DNA of 33,398 nucleotides from Litorilinea aerophila. Its GTDB lineage: Bacteria; Chloroflexota; Anaerolineae; Caldilineales; Caldilineaceae. Under the pieces are notes generated by a model, which was given only the letters and a program-made list of their open reading frames with translations, was not told the DNA's origin and did no database searches. Where the stretch lies: contig CAMDEX010000040.1 of NCBI GenBank assembly GCA_945897075.1, forward strand, positions 1 through 33,398. The letters are read 5' to 3'. How positions within the stretch are numbered: position 1 is the first letter of the stretch; every line of letters begins with the position of its first letter. Positions 17,513 through 25,056 of this stretch are shown piece by piece. Position numbers and translations under genes: made by a program.

Positions 17513-19350
17513 CCCCCCTTCTGCGCGATGGCTTCCTCTGGCTGACCCTCGCCCTGACGATCTTTGCGGTCGCGCCTTTTGCCAAACCCGGCTATTTTTG
17601 GGGAGCCAACGACGCCCGCCATCACGTCTACTTTCTCTTCGAGTTCGACCGCCTCTGGCAGGACGGCGTCTGGTGGCCGCGCTGGAGTCCTGACTTCGCT
17701 TTTGGCTACGGCTACCCTTTCTTCAACATCTACGGCCCCTTCAGCCATTTCCTGGCCGAAATTCTGCATTATTTTGGCAAGTTCGATTTTACGCAATCGG
17801 TGGAAATCGTCTTTGGCCTGAGTATCGTCGCCAGCGCCGGCGCGATGTATGGCTACGTCCGTTCGCTGGCCGGGCGCACAGCGGGATTGCTGGCCGCGCT
17901 TGTCTACACCTACGCACCCTACCACCTGCTCGTACTCTACGTGCGGGGCAATCTGGCCGAAAGTATGGCCTTTGTCTGGCTACCCCTCTGCCTGTGGAGT
18001 TTGCGCGCCTGTGTGCGCCGTCCGTCGCTCTGGGCGGTCATCGGCGCGGCAATTGCCTACGCCGGGCTGGTGCTGACCAGCAATCTGGTCTGGGTGCTTT
18101 TTACCCCTGTGCTGATGCTATACATCCTTGTCCTTCTCCTTTGGCAAGAGATTGGAGATTGGAGATTGGAGATTGGGCGGCTTCTGTGGCGTGCATTGAC
18201 ACCTTTGGCCGGGGCCGGGGCGGGGCTGGGACTGAGCGCGATCTTCTGGCTGCCGATGCTCCTGGAACGCGGTTACGTGCGCGTGGACCAGTGGTTCGAT
18301 GGCCGCTACAACTTCCGCGACGATTTTGTCTACTTCTTCCAATTCCTCAGCCCGCGCTGGGATTTTGGCGTCAGTCTACCGGGGCCGAACGATACCCTCA
18401 ACTTTCAGATCGGCCCGGTGTTGCTGCTCTTTGCTCTGCTCGGCGGGCTGGCTGCCTGGCGACAGCGCAACCTGCGCCCGGAGATCGCCGTCTTTGCCGT
18501 CACCGGGCTGGGCGCGGCCGCGCTCGGTCTGACCTTTTTTGCGCCGCTCTGGGATTGGCCGCTGGTGGGGGCTATTCTGCAATCCGCCCAATTCCCCTGG
18601 CGCTGGCTGCCTATCACAGTCGTGGCCTTTTCTGTGCTGGCCGGGCTTCTCCTTCTGCCGGAAGAGATGGGGGAGGAGAGCCGCGGCCTCTCGCTGCCGC
18701 TCTTCGTCGTCCTGGCGGTGGTGATTCTGAGCAGCTACCCCCTTTTGCAGGTGCAAACAGTGCCGCCAGCCGAAGGCCCGGTGGGCTTGGCCGCGCTGAT
18801 GCGTTTTGAGCGGGACGCCGACGAGATGACGGGCAGCACGGCCTGGGTCAAGAAGATTCCCACCTGGAGTCCGATGGCCGAGTATTACATCAATCTGGAC
18901 AAAGCGGGCCAGCCGGTAACGCCGGTCACCTCCAAAGTGGATTACGAGGCGGTTGATTACAGCACACTGGCCGTCGGCTCCGTGGCCCACAGCACAGTTA
19001 TGGAAGAAGTCTACTTCTGCACCGACCCCGGCGACCGGCCCGGCGTCTGCGGCGCGCGGGCTGACCAGCGCATCGTCTTCAACCACTTCTATTACCCCGG
19101 CTGGCGCGCCTGGCTGCTGGATGGTGAACACGGCCAGCCGCAGCAGGAATTGCCTGTCATCCCCGAAAGCGAGGGCACGCTGGGCCGTATGACGGTGGCT
19201 GTGCCGGCGACAGGCGAGGGTTTTATTCTGCTCCGCTACGGCGACACACTCCCGCGCGTCATCGGCCAATGGGTTTCTCTGGCAACGCTTTTGTTGCTTT
19301 TGGTCGGTATTGCTTTTGCCATCAAACGACGAAAAGCGGACGCAGATTAG
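17470..19350 (+). CDS. Large membrane protein, 6-pyruvoyl-tetrahydropterin synthase-related family
   Basis: A 626-aa homologue of the preceding protein. A short repeat-encoded N-terminus leads into about eleven hydrophobic segments (residues 24-420) and an extracytoplasmic C-terminal domain (420-600), then a final membrane helix ending in a basic tail (AIKRRKADAD). Family-like features are GANDARHHVYFLFEFDRLW after the first helix, FAFGYGYPFFNIYGPF and LLVLYVRGNLAESMAFVWLP. Between two helices a 28-bp heptamer array (18148-18175) encodes EIGDWRLEIG in frame, likely a loop insertion. The GTG at 17470 is the only reasonable start near the first helix and lies in another heptamer array. The stop at 19348-19350 is inside the first unit of the 96-bp tandem repeat, so the last codons may be repeat-derived. 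Function unknown. Confidence 0.8.
   Translation: MNEASPNTQYPISNTPLLRDGFLWLTLALTIFAVAPFAKPGYFWGANDARHHVYFLFEFDRLWQDGVWWPRWSPDFAFGYGYPFFNIYGPFSHFLAEILHYFGKFDFTQSVEIVFGLSIVASAGAMYGYVRSLAGRTAGLLAALVYTYAPYHLLVLYVRGNLAESMAFVWLPLCLWSLRACVRRPSLWAVIGAAIAYAGLVLTSNLVWVLFTPVLMLYILVLLLWQEIGDWRLEIGRLLWRALTPLAGAGAGLGLSAIFWLPMLLERGYVRVDQWFDGRYNFRDDFVYFFQFLSPRWDFGVSLPGPNDTLNFQIGPVLLLFALLGGLAAWRQRNLRPEIAVFAVTGLGAAALGLTFFAPLWDWPLVGAILQSAQFPWRWLPITVVAFSVLAGLLLLPEEMGEESRGLSLPLFVVLAVVILSSYPLLQVQTVPPAEGPVGLAALMRFERDADEMTGSTAWVKKIPTWSPMAEYYINLDKAGQPVTPVTSKVDYEAVDYSTLAVGSVAHSTVMEEVYFCTDPGDRPGVCGARADQRIVFNHFYYPGWRAWLLDGEHGQPQQELPVIPESEGTLGRMTVAVPATGEGFILLRYGDTLPRVIGQWVSLATLLLLLVGIAFAIKRRKADAD
18148..18175 (+). repeat. 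In-frame heptamer array (GAGATTG)4 inside a coding sequence
   Basis: Four exact GAGATTG units within the membrane-protein gene encode the inter-helix stretch EIGDWRLEIG. Three extra units add 21 bp, or 7 codons, without shifting the frame, which explains how the array can persist in a coding region. Confidence 0.9.
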
Positions 19351-19625
19351 CGCAGAAACAACAGATTTGCGCAGATTTTTATCCGCGCTGATCAGCCCTT
19401 TCCGCGTGATCCGCGTTCTATTTTCCCATCAGAGGACGCAGATTAGCGCAGAAACAACAGATTTGCGCAGATTTTTAATCCGCGTCAATCCGCCCTTTCC
19501 GCGTGATCCGCGTTCTATTTCCCATCAAAGGACGCAGATTAGCGCAGAAACAACAGATTTGCGCAGATTTTTATCCGCGTCAATCCGCCCTTTCCGCGTG
19601 ATCCGCGTTCTATTCTTCCCATCAG
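19338..19625 (+). repeat. Tandem repeat, 3 units of 96 bp
   Basis: Three near-identical units start at 19338, 19434 and 19530, each opening GGACGCAGATTAGCGCAG and ending in GATCCGCGTTCTATTT plus CCCATCA. They fill most of the 388-nt gap before the Nudix gene. Differences between units are a few substitutions and 1-2 bp indels. The first unit carries the stop codon of the preceding gene. Related pieces occur at 20748-20876 (partly inverted) and 23962-24007. Confidence 0.92.
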
Positions 19626-19738
19626 AAGTAAAAATGTAAGGTAGCGTGCGTTGCATAATGCGCCCTGCTCTGGTAGGCTTCCCATCAACCATACATCCAC
19701 CCCTCATCCCAAGACATCCCCTCCTGGGAGGCGCACGA

Positions 19739-20359
19739 ATGGAAACGCATATACTCACAGGCGCAGGCTGCTATCTCCCCGCGGTTGACCCGATGGAGAC
19801 ACGTATCCTGTCCGCCAAATACGGCGAGCCGGTCCGTCGCCGGGTAGTCGTCGAGACCGACGACTATCTGGCCGCACAGCGCTGGCGAGCCATCCCTGAC
19901 CGGCGCGGCGAGGTCATTTTTGTCATCCGCCAGCCCAACGGCGAGATTTTGCTGCACAGCAAACAGCGTTACGAACAGCCCATCTACCGTCTGCCCACCG
20001 GCGGCATCGAGCCGGGCGAAGCAGTGGAAGATGCCCTGCTGCGCGAGGTGGAAGAGGAGACGGGTCAGTCGGTGATCGTGCGCCGTTTTCTCGCCATTCT
20101 GGATTGCCACTTCTGCCGCAACAATTCCAGCGTGCCCTTCACCAGCTATCTCTTCTATCTGGAAAGTCGTACCCGCTACGTTGACCCGGACGCAGGCGAC
20201 GAAGCCGCCGAGTTTCGCACGGTACCGGCCCATTCGATGGCCCAAATCGCGACCAACCTGCGTGCGCTCAATGGCAAACGGCGGGGCTGGGGCTACTGGC
20301 GTTCCCTGGCCCACGATCTGGTGCATGACCTGTTGGGACAGAACTCCCAGTTCAATTGA
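19739..20359 (+). CDS. Nudix hydrolase
   Basis: A 206-aa hydrolase of nucleoside diphosphates linked to another group. The Nudix box runs from G88 to Q110 (GGIEPGEAVEDALLREVEEE is its core), with the REVEEE metal-binding glutamates intact. The extra N-terminal 50 residues and a C-terminal segment (GWGYWRSLAHDLVHDLL) do not identify the substrate; NDP-sugar, ADP-ribose or a decapping-like substrate are all possible. ATG at 19739 is chosen because GGGAGG lies 8 nt upstream and the family-like protein begins near there; an in-frame ORF extends to 19646 but reads as low-complexity repeat-flank sequence. It stands alone after the 96-bp tandem repeat. Confidence 0.88.
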   Translation: METHILTGAGCYLPAVDPMETRILSAKYGEPVRRRVVVETDDYLAAQRWRAIPDRRGEVIFVIRQPNGEILLHSKQRYEQPIYRLPTGGIEPGEAVEDALLREVEEETGQSVIVRRFLAILDCHFCRNNSSVPFTSYLFYLESRTRYVDPDAGDEAAEFRTVPAHSMAQIATNLRALNGKRRGWGYWRSLAHDLVHDLLGQNSQFN

Positions 20360-20429
20360 GAATCCACAATTCGCCAAAGGTCTGGTACAATCTGTGCCAG
20401 GATTTGGCGCGTGCCGCTGTTTGAAAATA

Positions 20430-20492
20430 GCGACTGGGGACTGGGGATCGGCGACTGGGAATTGCGGTCGTAGGTCGGACTGTTAGTCCGAC
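20430..20492 (+). repeat. Heptamer array followed by a short hairpin
   Basis: Five 7-bp units (GCGACTG, GGGACTG, GGGATCG, GCGACTG, GGAATTG; 20430-20464) are followed by an 8-bp hairpin (GTCGGACT at 20474-20481, AGTCCGAC at 20485-20492, loop GTT). The hairpin has no T-run and is probably another dispersed element. Confidence 0.75.
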
Positions 20493-20571
20493 TGGCATTT
20501 TCATCGTTACCGGTGTCCGCCGGGCATGTCGCGTGGTGTGACAAGCGCGTGAGAAGAGAGCGAGGTTTCCA

Positions 20572-20769
20572 GTGGAGATAACAGGTTTTATTGACGACAT
20601 CTTCCCATCTGAAGACGAATGGACCGAGCAAGAGTGGCTGTACGCCGCAGCTCGCAATCCGGCTTTTGATTTTCTGGCAGACAGCCGTGAGGATATCTAT
20701 TCTGTAGATGATGGCAAGCCGATTGAAATGATTTCAGAAAAATTTTTGGACGCAGTTTTATGCAGATAA
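20572..20769 (+). CDS. Orphan antitoxin-like small protein, C-terminus rewritten by repeat
   Basis: A 65-aa acidic protein whose first 50 residues (IDDIFPSEDEWTEQEWLYAA, then NPAFDFL and EDIYSVDDGKP) follow the pattern of short conserved proteins usually found immediately before a MazF/PemK-type toxin gene in Cyanobacteria and Chloroflexota. GTG start at 20572 with GAGG 6 nt upstream. After GKP the frame runs into repeat-like DNA (GGACGCAG at 20748), so the last dozen residues are probably not native. No toxin gene follows: the next 140 nt are repeats and then pheT begins. The antitoxin assignment is from recollected family pattern and needs a search. Confidence 0.5.
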   Translation: MEITGFIDDIFPSEDEWTEQEWLYAAARNPAFDFLADSREDIYSVDDGKPIEMISEKFLDAVLCR

Positions 20770-20880
20770 ACGCTGCCCTGAAACAAGGACACGGATTTAC
20801 ACGGCGCTGTACTGAGCTTGTCGAATGGATAAAATCTGCGAAAATCTCTGGTTTCTGCGCAATCTGCGTTCTGGTTTTTA
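20748..20880. repeat. Composite repeat region before pheT
   Basis: It starts with GGACGCAG-type sequence like the 96-bp repeat. It then holds a short ACTGAGCTTGTCGAA motif (20811-20825), a sequence dispersed in many bacteria. It ends with 20832-20876, which matches the reverse complement of the 96-bp unit (AAATCTGCG, GTTTCTGCGC, AATCTGCGTT). This looks like a remnant of insertions that separate the antitoxin-like ORF from pheT. Confidence 0.65.
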
Positions 20881-20908
20881 TTGTCTATAGCACTCTCAGG
20901 AGTACCCA

Positions 20909-23488
20909 ATGCTTGTCCCCATTTCGTGGCTCAAAGAATACGTCGAGATCACCCTCCCCCTCGATGCCTTGACCGAACGCATCACCCTGGCCGGGCTGGA
21001 AGTGGCATCGGTCAAACGCGTGGGCGACTGGTGGGACGCCGAAACGCTGGTCGTCGGCCAGGTGATCGCCGTGAAACCCCACCCAGACGCCGACCGGCTG
21101 GTGCTGGTGGATGTGGCGCACGGCCAGGCCGAAGCCCAGCAGGTGGTGACCGGCGCGCCCAATCTCTTCCAGTACAAAGGCCAGAGCGTGGCAGCGGGCA
21201 CACTGCCCGTGCTGAAAGTCGCCTTTGCCCGCGAGGGCGCCTCTCTGGTAGACGCCTACAGCGACACCCGCCCCCGGCCTTTCAAAAAGCTCAAAGCCGC
21301 CAAAATCCGCGGCGTCCGCTCGGCGGGGATGGTCTGCTCCGAACTGGAATTGGGGCTGAGCGAGGAGCACGAGGGCATTCTGCTCCTGCCCGACGACGCG
21401 CCCGTGGGCCTGTCCCTGCGTGACTATCTGGGCGACGACATTGTGGAGATCGAACTGACACCGGATATGGCGCGCTGTCTGAGTATGAGCGGCGTGGCCC
21501 GCGAAGTCCACGCGCTGACCGGCGGCGCGCTCCATCTGCCCGCCGACGGTTGGCAGCCCAGCGGCGACGACAACGCGTCCGATTACGTGGCTGTCGAGAT
21601 CGCAGACCCGGCGCTCTGCCACCGCTACACCGCCACCCTCATCCGCGATGTGACCGTCGGCCCCTCGCCCCTCTGGATGCAGGAGCGGCTGCGCAAGGCC
21701 GGGATGCGCCCGATTTCCAATATCGTGGACATCACCAATTATGTGATGCTGGAGATGGGCCAGCCCCTGCACGCCTTTGACTACGACCTGTTGGCGCAGC
21801 GGGCGAGCGCGAGCGGCGCAGACAAACCGACGGTCATTGTGCGCACAGCCCAGCCCGGCGAAAAGATGACGACGCTGGACGGCCAGGAGCGCCCGCTGGA
21901 CGCTTCGATGCTCCTCATCACCGACACGGCAGGGCCGATTGCCATCGCCGGTGTGATGGGCGGGGCACAGACCGAAGTCCACGACGGCACGCGCCAGGTT
22001 CTGCTCGAATCGGCCACCTTCGAGGGCATCAACAACCGGCGTACCAGCCAGAAGCTGAAATTGCACAGCGAAGCCAGCCACCGCTTTACGCGCAGCGTGC
22101 CCGCCACCCTCAATGACAGCGCCGCGCGGCGCGCCGCCGAACTGATGCGCCTCTACGCGGGCGGGCGCATCGTCCCCGGCATTGTGGACGCCTATCCTAC
22201 GCCGCAGGCCGCGACGACCGTCTATACCAGCGCCGGGGATGTGCGCCGCCTGCTGGGGATGGATCTGACCCGCGGCCAGATTGCCGACGCATTGGAGAAA
22301 CTCGATTTTCGGGTGACAGAAGTGGCCGCTCCCCCTGCCGACGCACCCGCCAATGCCGTCTTCGGTCTCTACCGGGCCGACGACGAGCCGGTGCTGGCCG
22401 CCACTGTTCCCTGGCATAGGCTGGACATCGCCATGCCCGCCGACCTGACCGAAGAGGTGGCGCGCATTGTGGGCTACGACAAAGTGGGCGTCACACTGCT
22501 CGACACTGCCCTGCCGCCCCAGCGCCGCAACGAAGTGCTGGAAGCCGAGGAGAAACTGCGGGATATTTTGGTGGCCTGTGGCTTGCAGGATACCGTCAGC
22601 CACCCACTGACCACACCCGAAAATCATCGCAAGCTGCTGGCGACGAGTGGCAGCGGCCCGACGCCTGCCTTTATCGAACTGACAAACCCGCTTTCCGTGG
22701 AGCGGCGGGTGATGCGCCGGGATTTGATGGTGAGCGCGCTGGAAAATCTGGCCTACAACAGCCGTTTTGCGAATCGTCAAGCCATCTTTGAGATCGGCCG
22801 CGTCTATCGCCCGGAAAACGGCGATGGCACGCTGCCGGAGGAAGACCGCCGCGTTTGTATCGCGCTGACCGGCTCGCGCCAGCCCGTCAACTACCAGAGC
22901 AGCGCCAGCGACCGCGAGAGTTTCGACTTCTTTGACCTGAAAGGGATGGTGGAGACGCTTGTCAGCCGCCTGGGTGTTGACAAAAACGCCCTCCGTTTCA
23001 GCGCCCACCCGGATTCCCCCTCCTTCGGTCCCCGCTGCGCGCTGGTGAGCGTCGGCGAGCGTAGCCTGGGCATCCTGGGCGAGCTGCACCCGAAGGTGCG
23101 GGGGGCCTTTGGCCTGGGCGACGAGCGGGTCTGCATCGCCGAACTGCATATCGGGCCGCTGGTGCGCCCAAGCTGGCAGCTTTCCGCCATGCCGCCCATC
23201 AGCGTCTACCAGCCGGTGACCGAAGATCTGGCCTTTGCTGTGGACGAGGAGGTGACTGTGCGCCGGGTGCGCGATGCGCTGGTGGCGGGCGGCGGCGATC
23301 TGCTGGTGGATGTGGAGCTTTTCGACATCTACCGGGGCGCGCCGTTGGCTGTGAATCAGAAGTCCCTGGCCTGGCGCGTGGCCTACCAGAGCTACGAGCG
23401 CAGTCTGACGGAGAAGGAGATCACCAGTCTGCGCGCGCGGATTGTGAGCGCGGTGGAAGAGGCGACGGGGGGGGTGTTGCGGGGATAG
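20909..23488 (+). CDS. pheT: Phenylalanine--tRNA ligase beta subunit
   Basis: An 859-aa beta subunit of the alpha2-beta2 synthetase; charges tRNA-Phe with the alpha subunit and edits mischarged Tyr. Domains in order: tRNA-binding EMAP-like domain (about 45-155, [20 protein letters not shown]), B3/B4 editing domain (about 210-400, [32 protein letters not shown]), B5 (about 410-500), catalytic-like core (about 530-740, [21 protein letters not shown]) and the C-terminal FDX-ACB anticodon-binding domain (from about 765, [20 protein letters not shown]). It is slightly longer than the usual 790-820 aa. ATG at 20909 with AGGAG 7 nt upstream. The alpha-subunit gene, usually just upstream, is absent; repeats occupy that position instead. 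Confidence 0.97.
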   Translation: MLVPISWLKEYVEITLPLDALTERITLAGLEVASVKRVGDWWDAETLVVGQVIAVKPHPDADRLVLVDVAHGQAEAQQVVTGAPNLFQYKGQSVAAGTLPVLKVAFAREGASLVDAYSDTRPRPFKKLKAAKIRGVRSAGMVCSELELGLSEEHEGILLLPDDAPVGLSLRDYLGDDIVEIELTPDMARCLSMSGVAREVHALTGGALHLPADGWQPSGDDNASDYVAVEIADPALCHRYTATLIRDVTVGPSPLWMQERLRKAGMRPISNIVDITNYVMLEMGQPLHAFDYDLLAQRASASGADKPTVIVRTAQPGEKMTTLDGQERPLDASMLLITDTAGPIAIAGVMGGAQTEVHDGTRQVLLESATFEGINNRRTSQKLKLHSEASHRFTRSVPATLNDSAARRAAELMRLYAGGRIVPGIVDAYPTPQAATTVYTSAGDVRRLLGMDLTRGQIADALEKLDFRVTEVAAPPADAPANAVFGLYRADDEPVLAATVPWHRLDIAMPADLTEEVARIVGYDKVGVTLLDTALPPQRRNEVLEAEEKLRDILVACGLQDTVSHPLTTPENHRKLLATSGSGPTPAFIELTNPLSVERRVMRRDLMVSALENLAYNSRFANRQAIFEIGRVYRPENGDGTLPEEDRRVCIALTGSRQPVNYQSSASDRESFDFFDLKGMVETLVSRLGVDKNALRFSAHPDSPSFGPRCALVSVGERSLGILGELHPKVRGAFGLGDERVCIAELHIGPLVRPSWQLSAMPPISVYQPVTEDLAFAVDEEVTVRRVRDALVAGGGDLLVDVELFDIYRGAPLAVNQKSLAWRVAYQSYERSLTEKEITSLRARIVSAVEEATGGVLRG

Positions 23489-23491
23489 GAA

Positions 23492-23519
23492 GAGATTGGA
23501 GATTAGAGAGTGGAGATTG
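23492..23519 (+). repeat. Heptamer array behind pheT
   Basis: Four units of GAGATTG type (GAGATTG, GAGATTA, GAGAGTG, GAGATTG) start 3 nt after the pheT stop. The rest of the gap to 23614 holds the Phd gene's ribosome site (GGAG near 23606) and a short CGAAACGAATTTCG palindrome. Confidence 0.75.
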
Positions 23520-23614
23520 GCGACCACCCAGAAAACGTGGCGATTCTTGCCAACTTCGGTTACGAAGTCGTACCGAAACGAATTTCGGACTTTGTGTTCA
23601 GATAGGAGATCAAG

Positions 23615-23893
23615 ATGCATATTCCACAAATAGAGCCTGTGACCAGCCTGTCAAATGATTACAAAAGCATCATTTCAAAACTGGCAAATGGGCCGGTCAT
23701 CTTGGCTGAACAGAATCGTTCTGCTGCTGTTTTGCTCTCTGTCAGCGAGTATGAAAGGATGTCCTCGCGTTTGGACCACTTGGAGTTGCTGCGTGAGGCC
23801 AAACGCAACCTGGCAAAAGCTGCGTTGCATCCTGACACTACCATTTCGCACAACGATCTCAAGCAACTGTGCGGGCTTTCTGGCTTTCACTGA
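23615..23893 (+). CDS. Phd/YefM-family antitoxin (orphan)
   Basis: A 92-aa antitoxin-type protein. The N-terminal DNA-binding half (PVTSLSNDYKSIISKLANGP, then VILAEQNRSAAVLLSVSEYE) is the standard Phd/YefM fold, and the C-terminal helix (LDHLELLREAKRNLAKA) is where toxin would bind. Such proteins normally repress their own operon and neutralise a RelE-, ParE- or Doc-type toxin encoded next. Here no toxin ORF follows: 28 nt past the stop is a strong terminator. ATG at 23615 with TAGGAG upstream. It is either an orphan antitoxin, perhaps an anti-addiction module, or one acting with a distant toxin. The last residues (KQLCGLSGFH) show no sign of truncation. Confidence 0.85.
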   Translation: MHIPQIEPVTSLSNDYKSIISKLANGPVILAEQNRSAAVLLSVSEYERMSSRLDHLELLREAKRNLAKAALHPDTTISHNDLKQLCGLSGFH

Positions 23894-23920
23894 ACCCGCC
23901 TTCGCTTGATAGCCTCTCAC

Positions 23921-23966
23921 AAAAGAGCGAAAGCCCCGGAATTGTTCCGGGGCTTTCGCTCTTTTT
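23921..23966 (+). terminator. Strong rho-independent terminator, probably bidirectional
   Basis: A perfect 20-bp stem (arms 23922-23941 and 23945-23964, core GAGCGAAAGCCCCGG) with a TTG loop ends in five T's on the plus strand and four T's on the minus strand. It sits between the Phd gene and the converging ribonuclease Z gene and can serve both. Confidence 0.93.
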
Positions 23967-24003
23967 ATCCGCATTCATCCGCCCAATCCGCCTCATCCGC
24001 GTT

Positions 24004-24945
24004 CTATCTCTTCACCACCTCCACCGCCTCCCCCTTCCTCACGCGGAAATAGTCCAGGTCGTGGGCGACGATGGTGGCGGGGAACTCGGCCTGGGCCTCG
24101 GCCAGCACCTCCTGTGTGCGGTAGCGGCGGCTGAGGTGATGGAGGATCAACTGCCTGACACCGGCATTGGCGGCCAACCGAGCCGCGGCTTTGGCGGTGA
24201 TGTGGCCGTGCGCCTTCGCCATCTCCGCCTCCTCCTCCAGATAAGTGGCTTCGATAACCAGCAGGTCGGCCCCTTCCACAATTTTGTGCAGCGGCCCTGT
24301 GCGCCCCACATCCCCCACAAAGCAGAACTTTGCGCCCCGCTGCGCCTCCCCCAGCACGTCGTCCGGCTGAATCACCCGCCCGTCGGCCAGTGTAATCGCT
24401 TTGCCTTCCACCAAATTCCGGCGCGCTGGTCCCTGAGGAACGCCCAGCGCCTCGGCTACGGCGTTGTCAAAGGGACGTCGGGTGCGCTCCTCAAAGGTGA
24501 AGCCGAAGCAGCCCCCGCCCCGATGGACCACCGGAAAGGCAGTCAGAGTGAAATGGCGATCCTCGAAAAGCAGCCCCTCCTCCAGCAGATTGAGCATGAC
24601 GCCCGCGTTGGGGATGTTGCCCGCGCCAAAGACGACTTCCATCAGCGCGTGGACGCGGGCGATGGCTGGTCCGCCGCCGTAGATGTTCAATTCGTCCAGG
24701 GCTTCCCAGTGGCCGAGGGTGCTGGCCAGACCGCCCAGCCCCAAAATGTGATCCAAATGGCCGTGGGTGAGGAGGATTTTGTCCAGGCGGCGAAAGCCCA
24801 GCCCGCTGCGCAAAATCTGGCGCTGGGTGCCTTCGCCGCAGTCAATCAGAAAGCGGTGTTCGTTGACCATCACCAGCGCGGACGATAGCCCGCGCTGGGC
24901 CGACGGTGCGCTGGCGGATGTGCCGAAAAAGACGAGTTCAAACAC
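24004..24945 (-). CDS. rnz: Ribonuclease Z
   Basis: A 313-aa metallo-beta-lactamase-fold endonuclease that trims the 3' trailer from precursor tRNAs. The zinc motif is THGHLDH (H61, H63, D65, H66); further features are [17 protein letters not shown] at the N-terminus, FVGDVGRTG, the ATYLEEE segment with [11 protein letters not shown], and the late [10 protein letters not shown] histidine block. Length is typical for the short bacterial form. The start is GTG at 24945, with a GAGG site 7-8 nt upstream. It lies 111 nt behind topA on the same strand; the gap holds an inverted repeat. The bidirectional terminator lies just past the stop. Confidence 0.95.
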   Translation of the reverse strand: MFELVFFGTSASAPSAQRGLSSALVMVNEHRFLIDCGEGTQRQILRSGLGFRRLDKILLTHGHLDHILGLGGLASTLGHWEALDELNIYGGGPAIARVHALMEVVFGAGNIPNAGVMLNLLEEGLLFEDRHFTLTAFPVVHRGGGCFGFTFEERTRRPFDNAVAEALGVPQGPARRNLVEGKAITLADGRVIQPDDVLGEAQRGAKFCFVGDVGRTGPLHKIVEGADLLVIEATYLEEEAEMAKAHGHITAKAAARLAANAGVRQLILHHLSRRYRTQEVLAEAQAEFPATIVAHDLDYFRVRKGEAVEVVKR

Positions 24946-24962
24946 GGGGGAACCTCACAGAA

Positions 24963-25021
24963 GAAACGTGAGGTGTGAAACGTGAGATCGCCGTCTGTTC
25001 TCACCTTTCACGTCTCACGTT
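24963..25021. repeat. Heptamer-style inverted repeat between topA and rnz
   Basis: Two 24-nt arms (24963-24986 and 24998-25021) are complementary with three mismatches and share blocks AAACGTGAG and GTGAGA. Within each arm AACGTGA and GGTGTGA units recur with a 7-bp period, linking it to the heptamer family. The 11-nt loop would make a compact hairpin between two co-oriented genes. Confidence 0.75.
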
Positions 25022-25056
25022 TCGTGTCGCTGTTCAAATAAACGGAGAAGATGTTA

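Noticed and set aside
19338..19625. CRISPR-like array
   Set aside because: The three 96-bp units are contiguous and similar over their full length, with no unique spacers and no cas genes.
20474..20492. Terminator behind the Nudix gene
   Set aside because: The 8-bp hairpin has no following T-run and resembles a dispersed repeat.
23518..23605. Short frame reading ENVAILANFGYEVVPKRISD before the Phd gene
   Set aside because: Looks protein-like but has no start codon of its own and begins in the heptamer array; possibly a gene remnant, not enough to call.
20885..23629. 914-codon open frame on the minus strand
   Set aside because: It is antisense to pheT, which has clear domains throughout; histidine- and glutamine-rich composition is typical of a GC-rich shadow frame.
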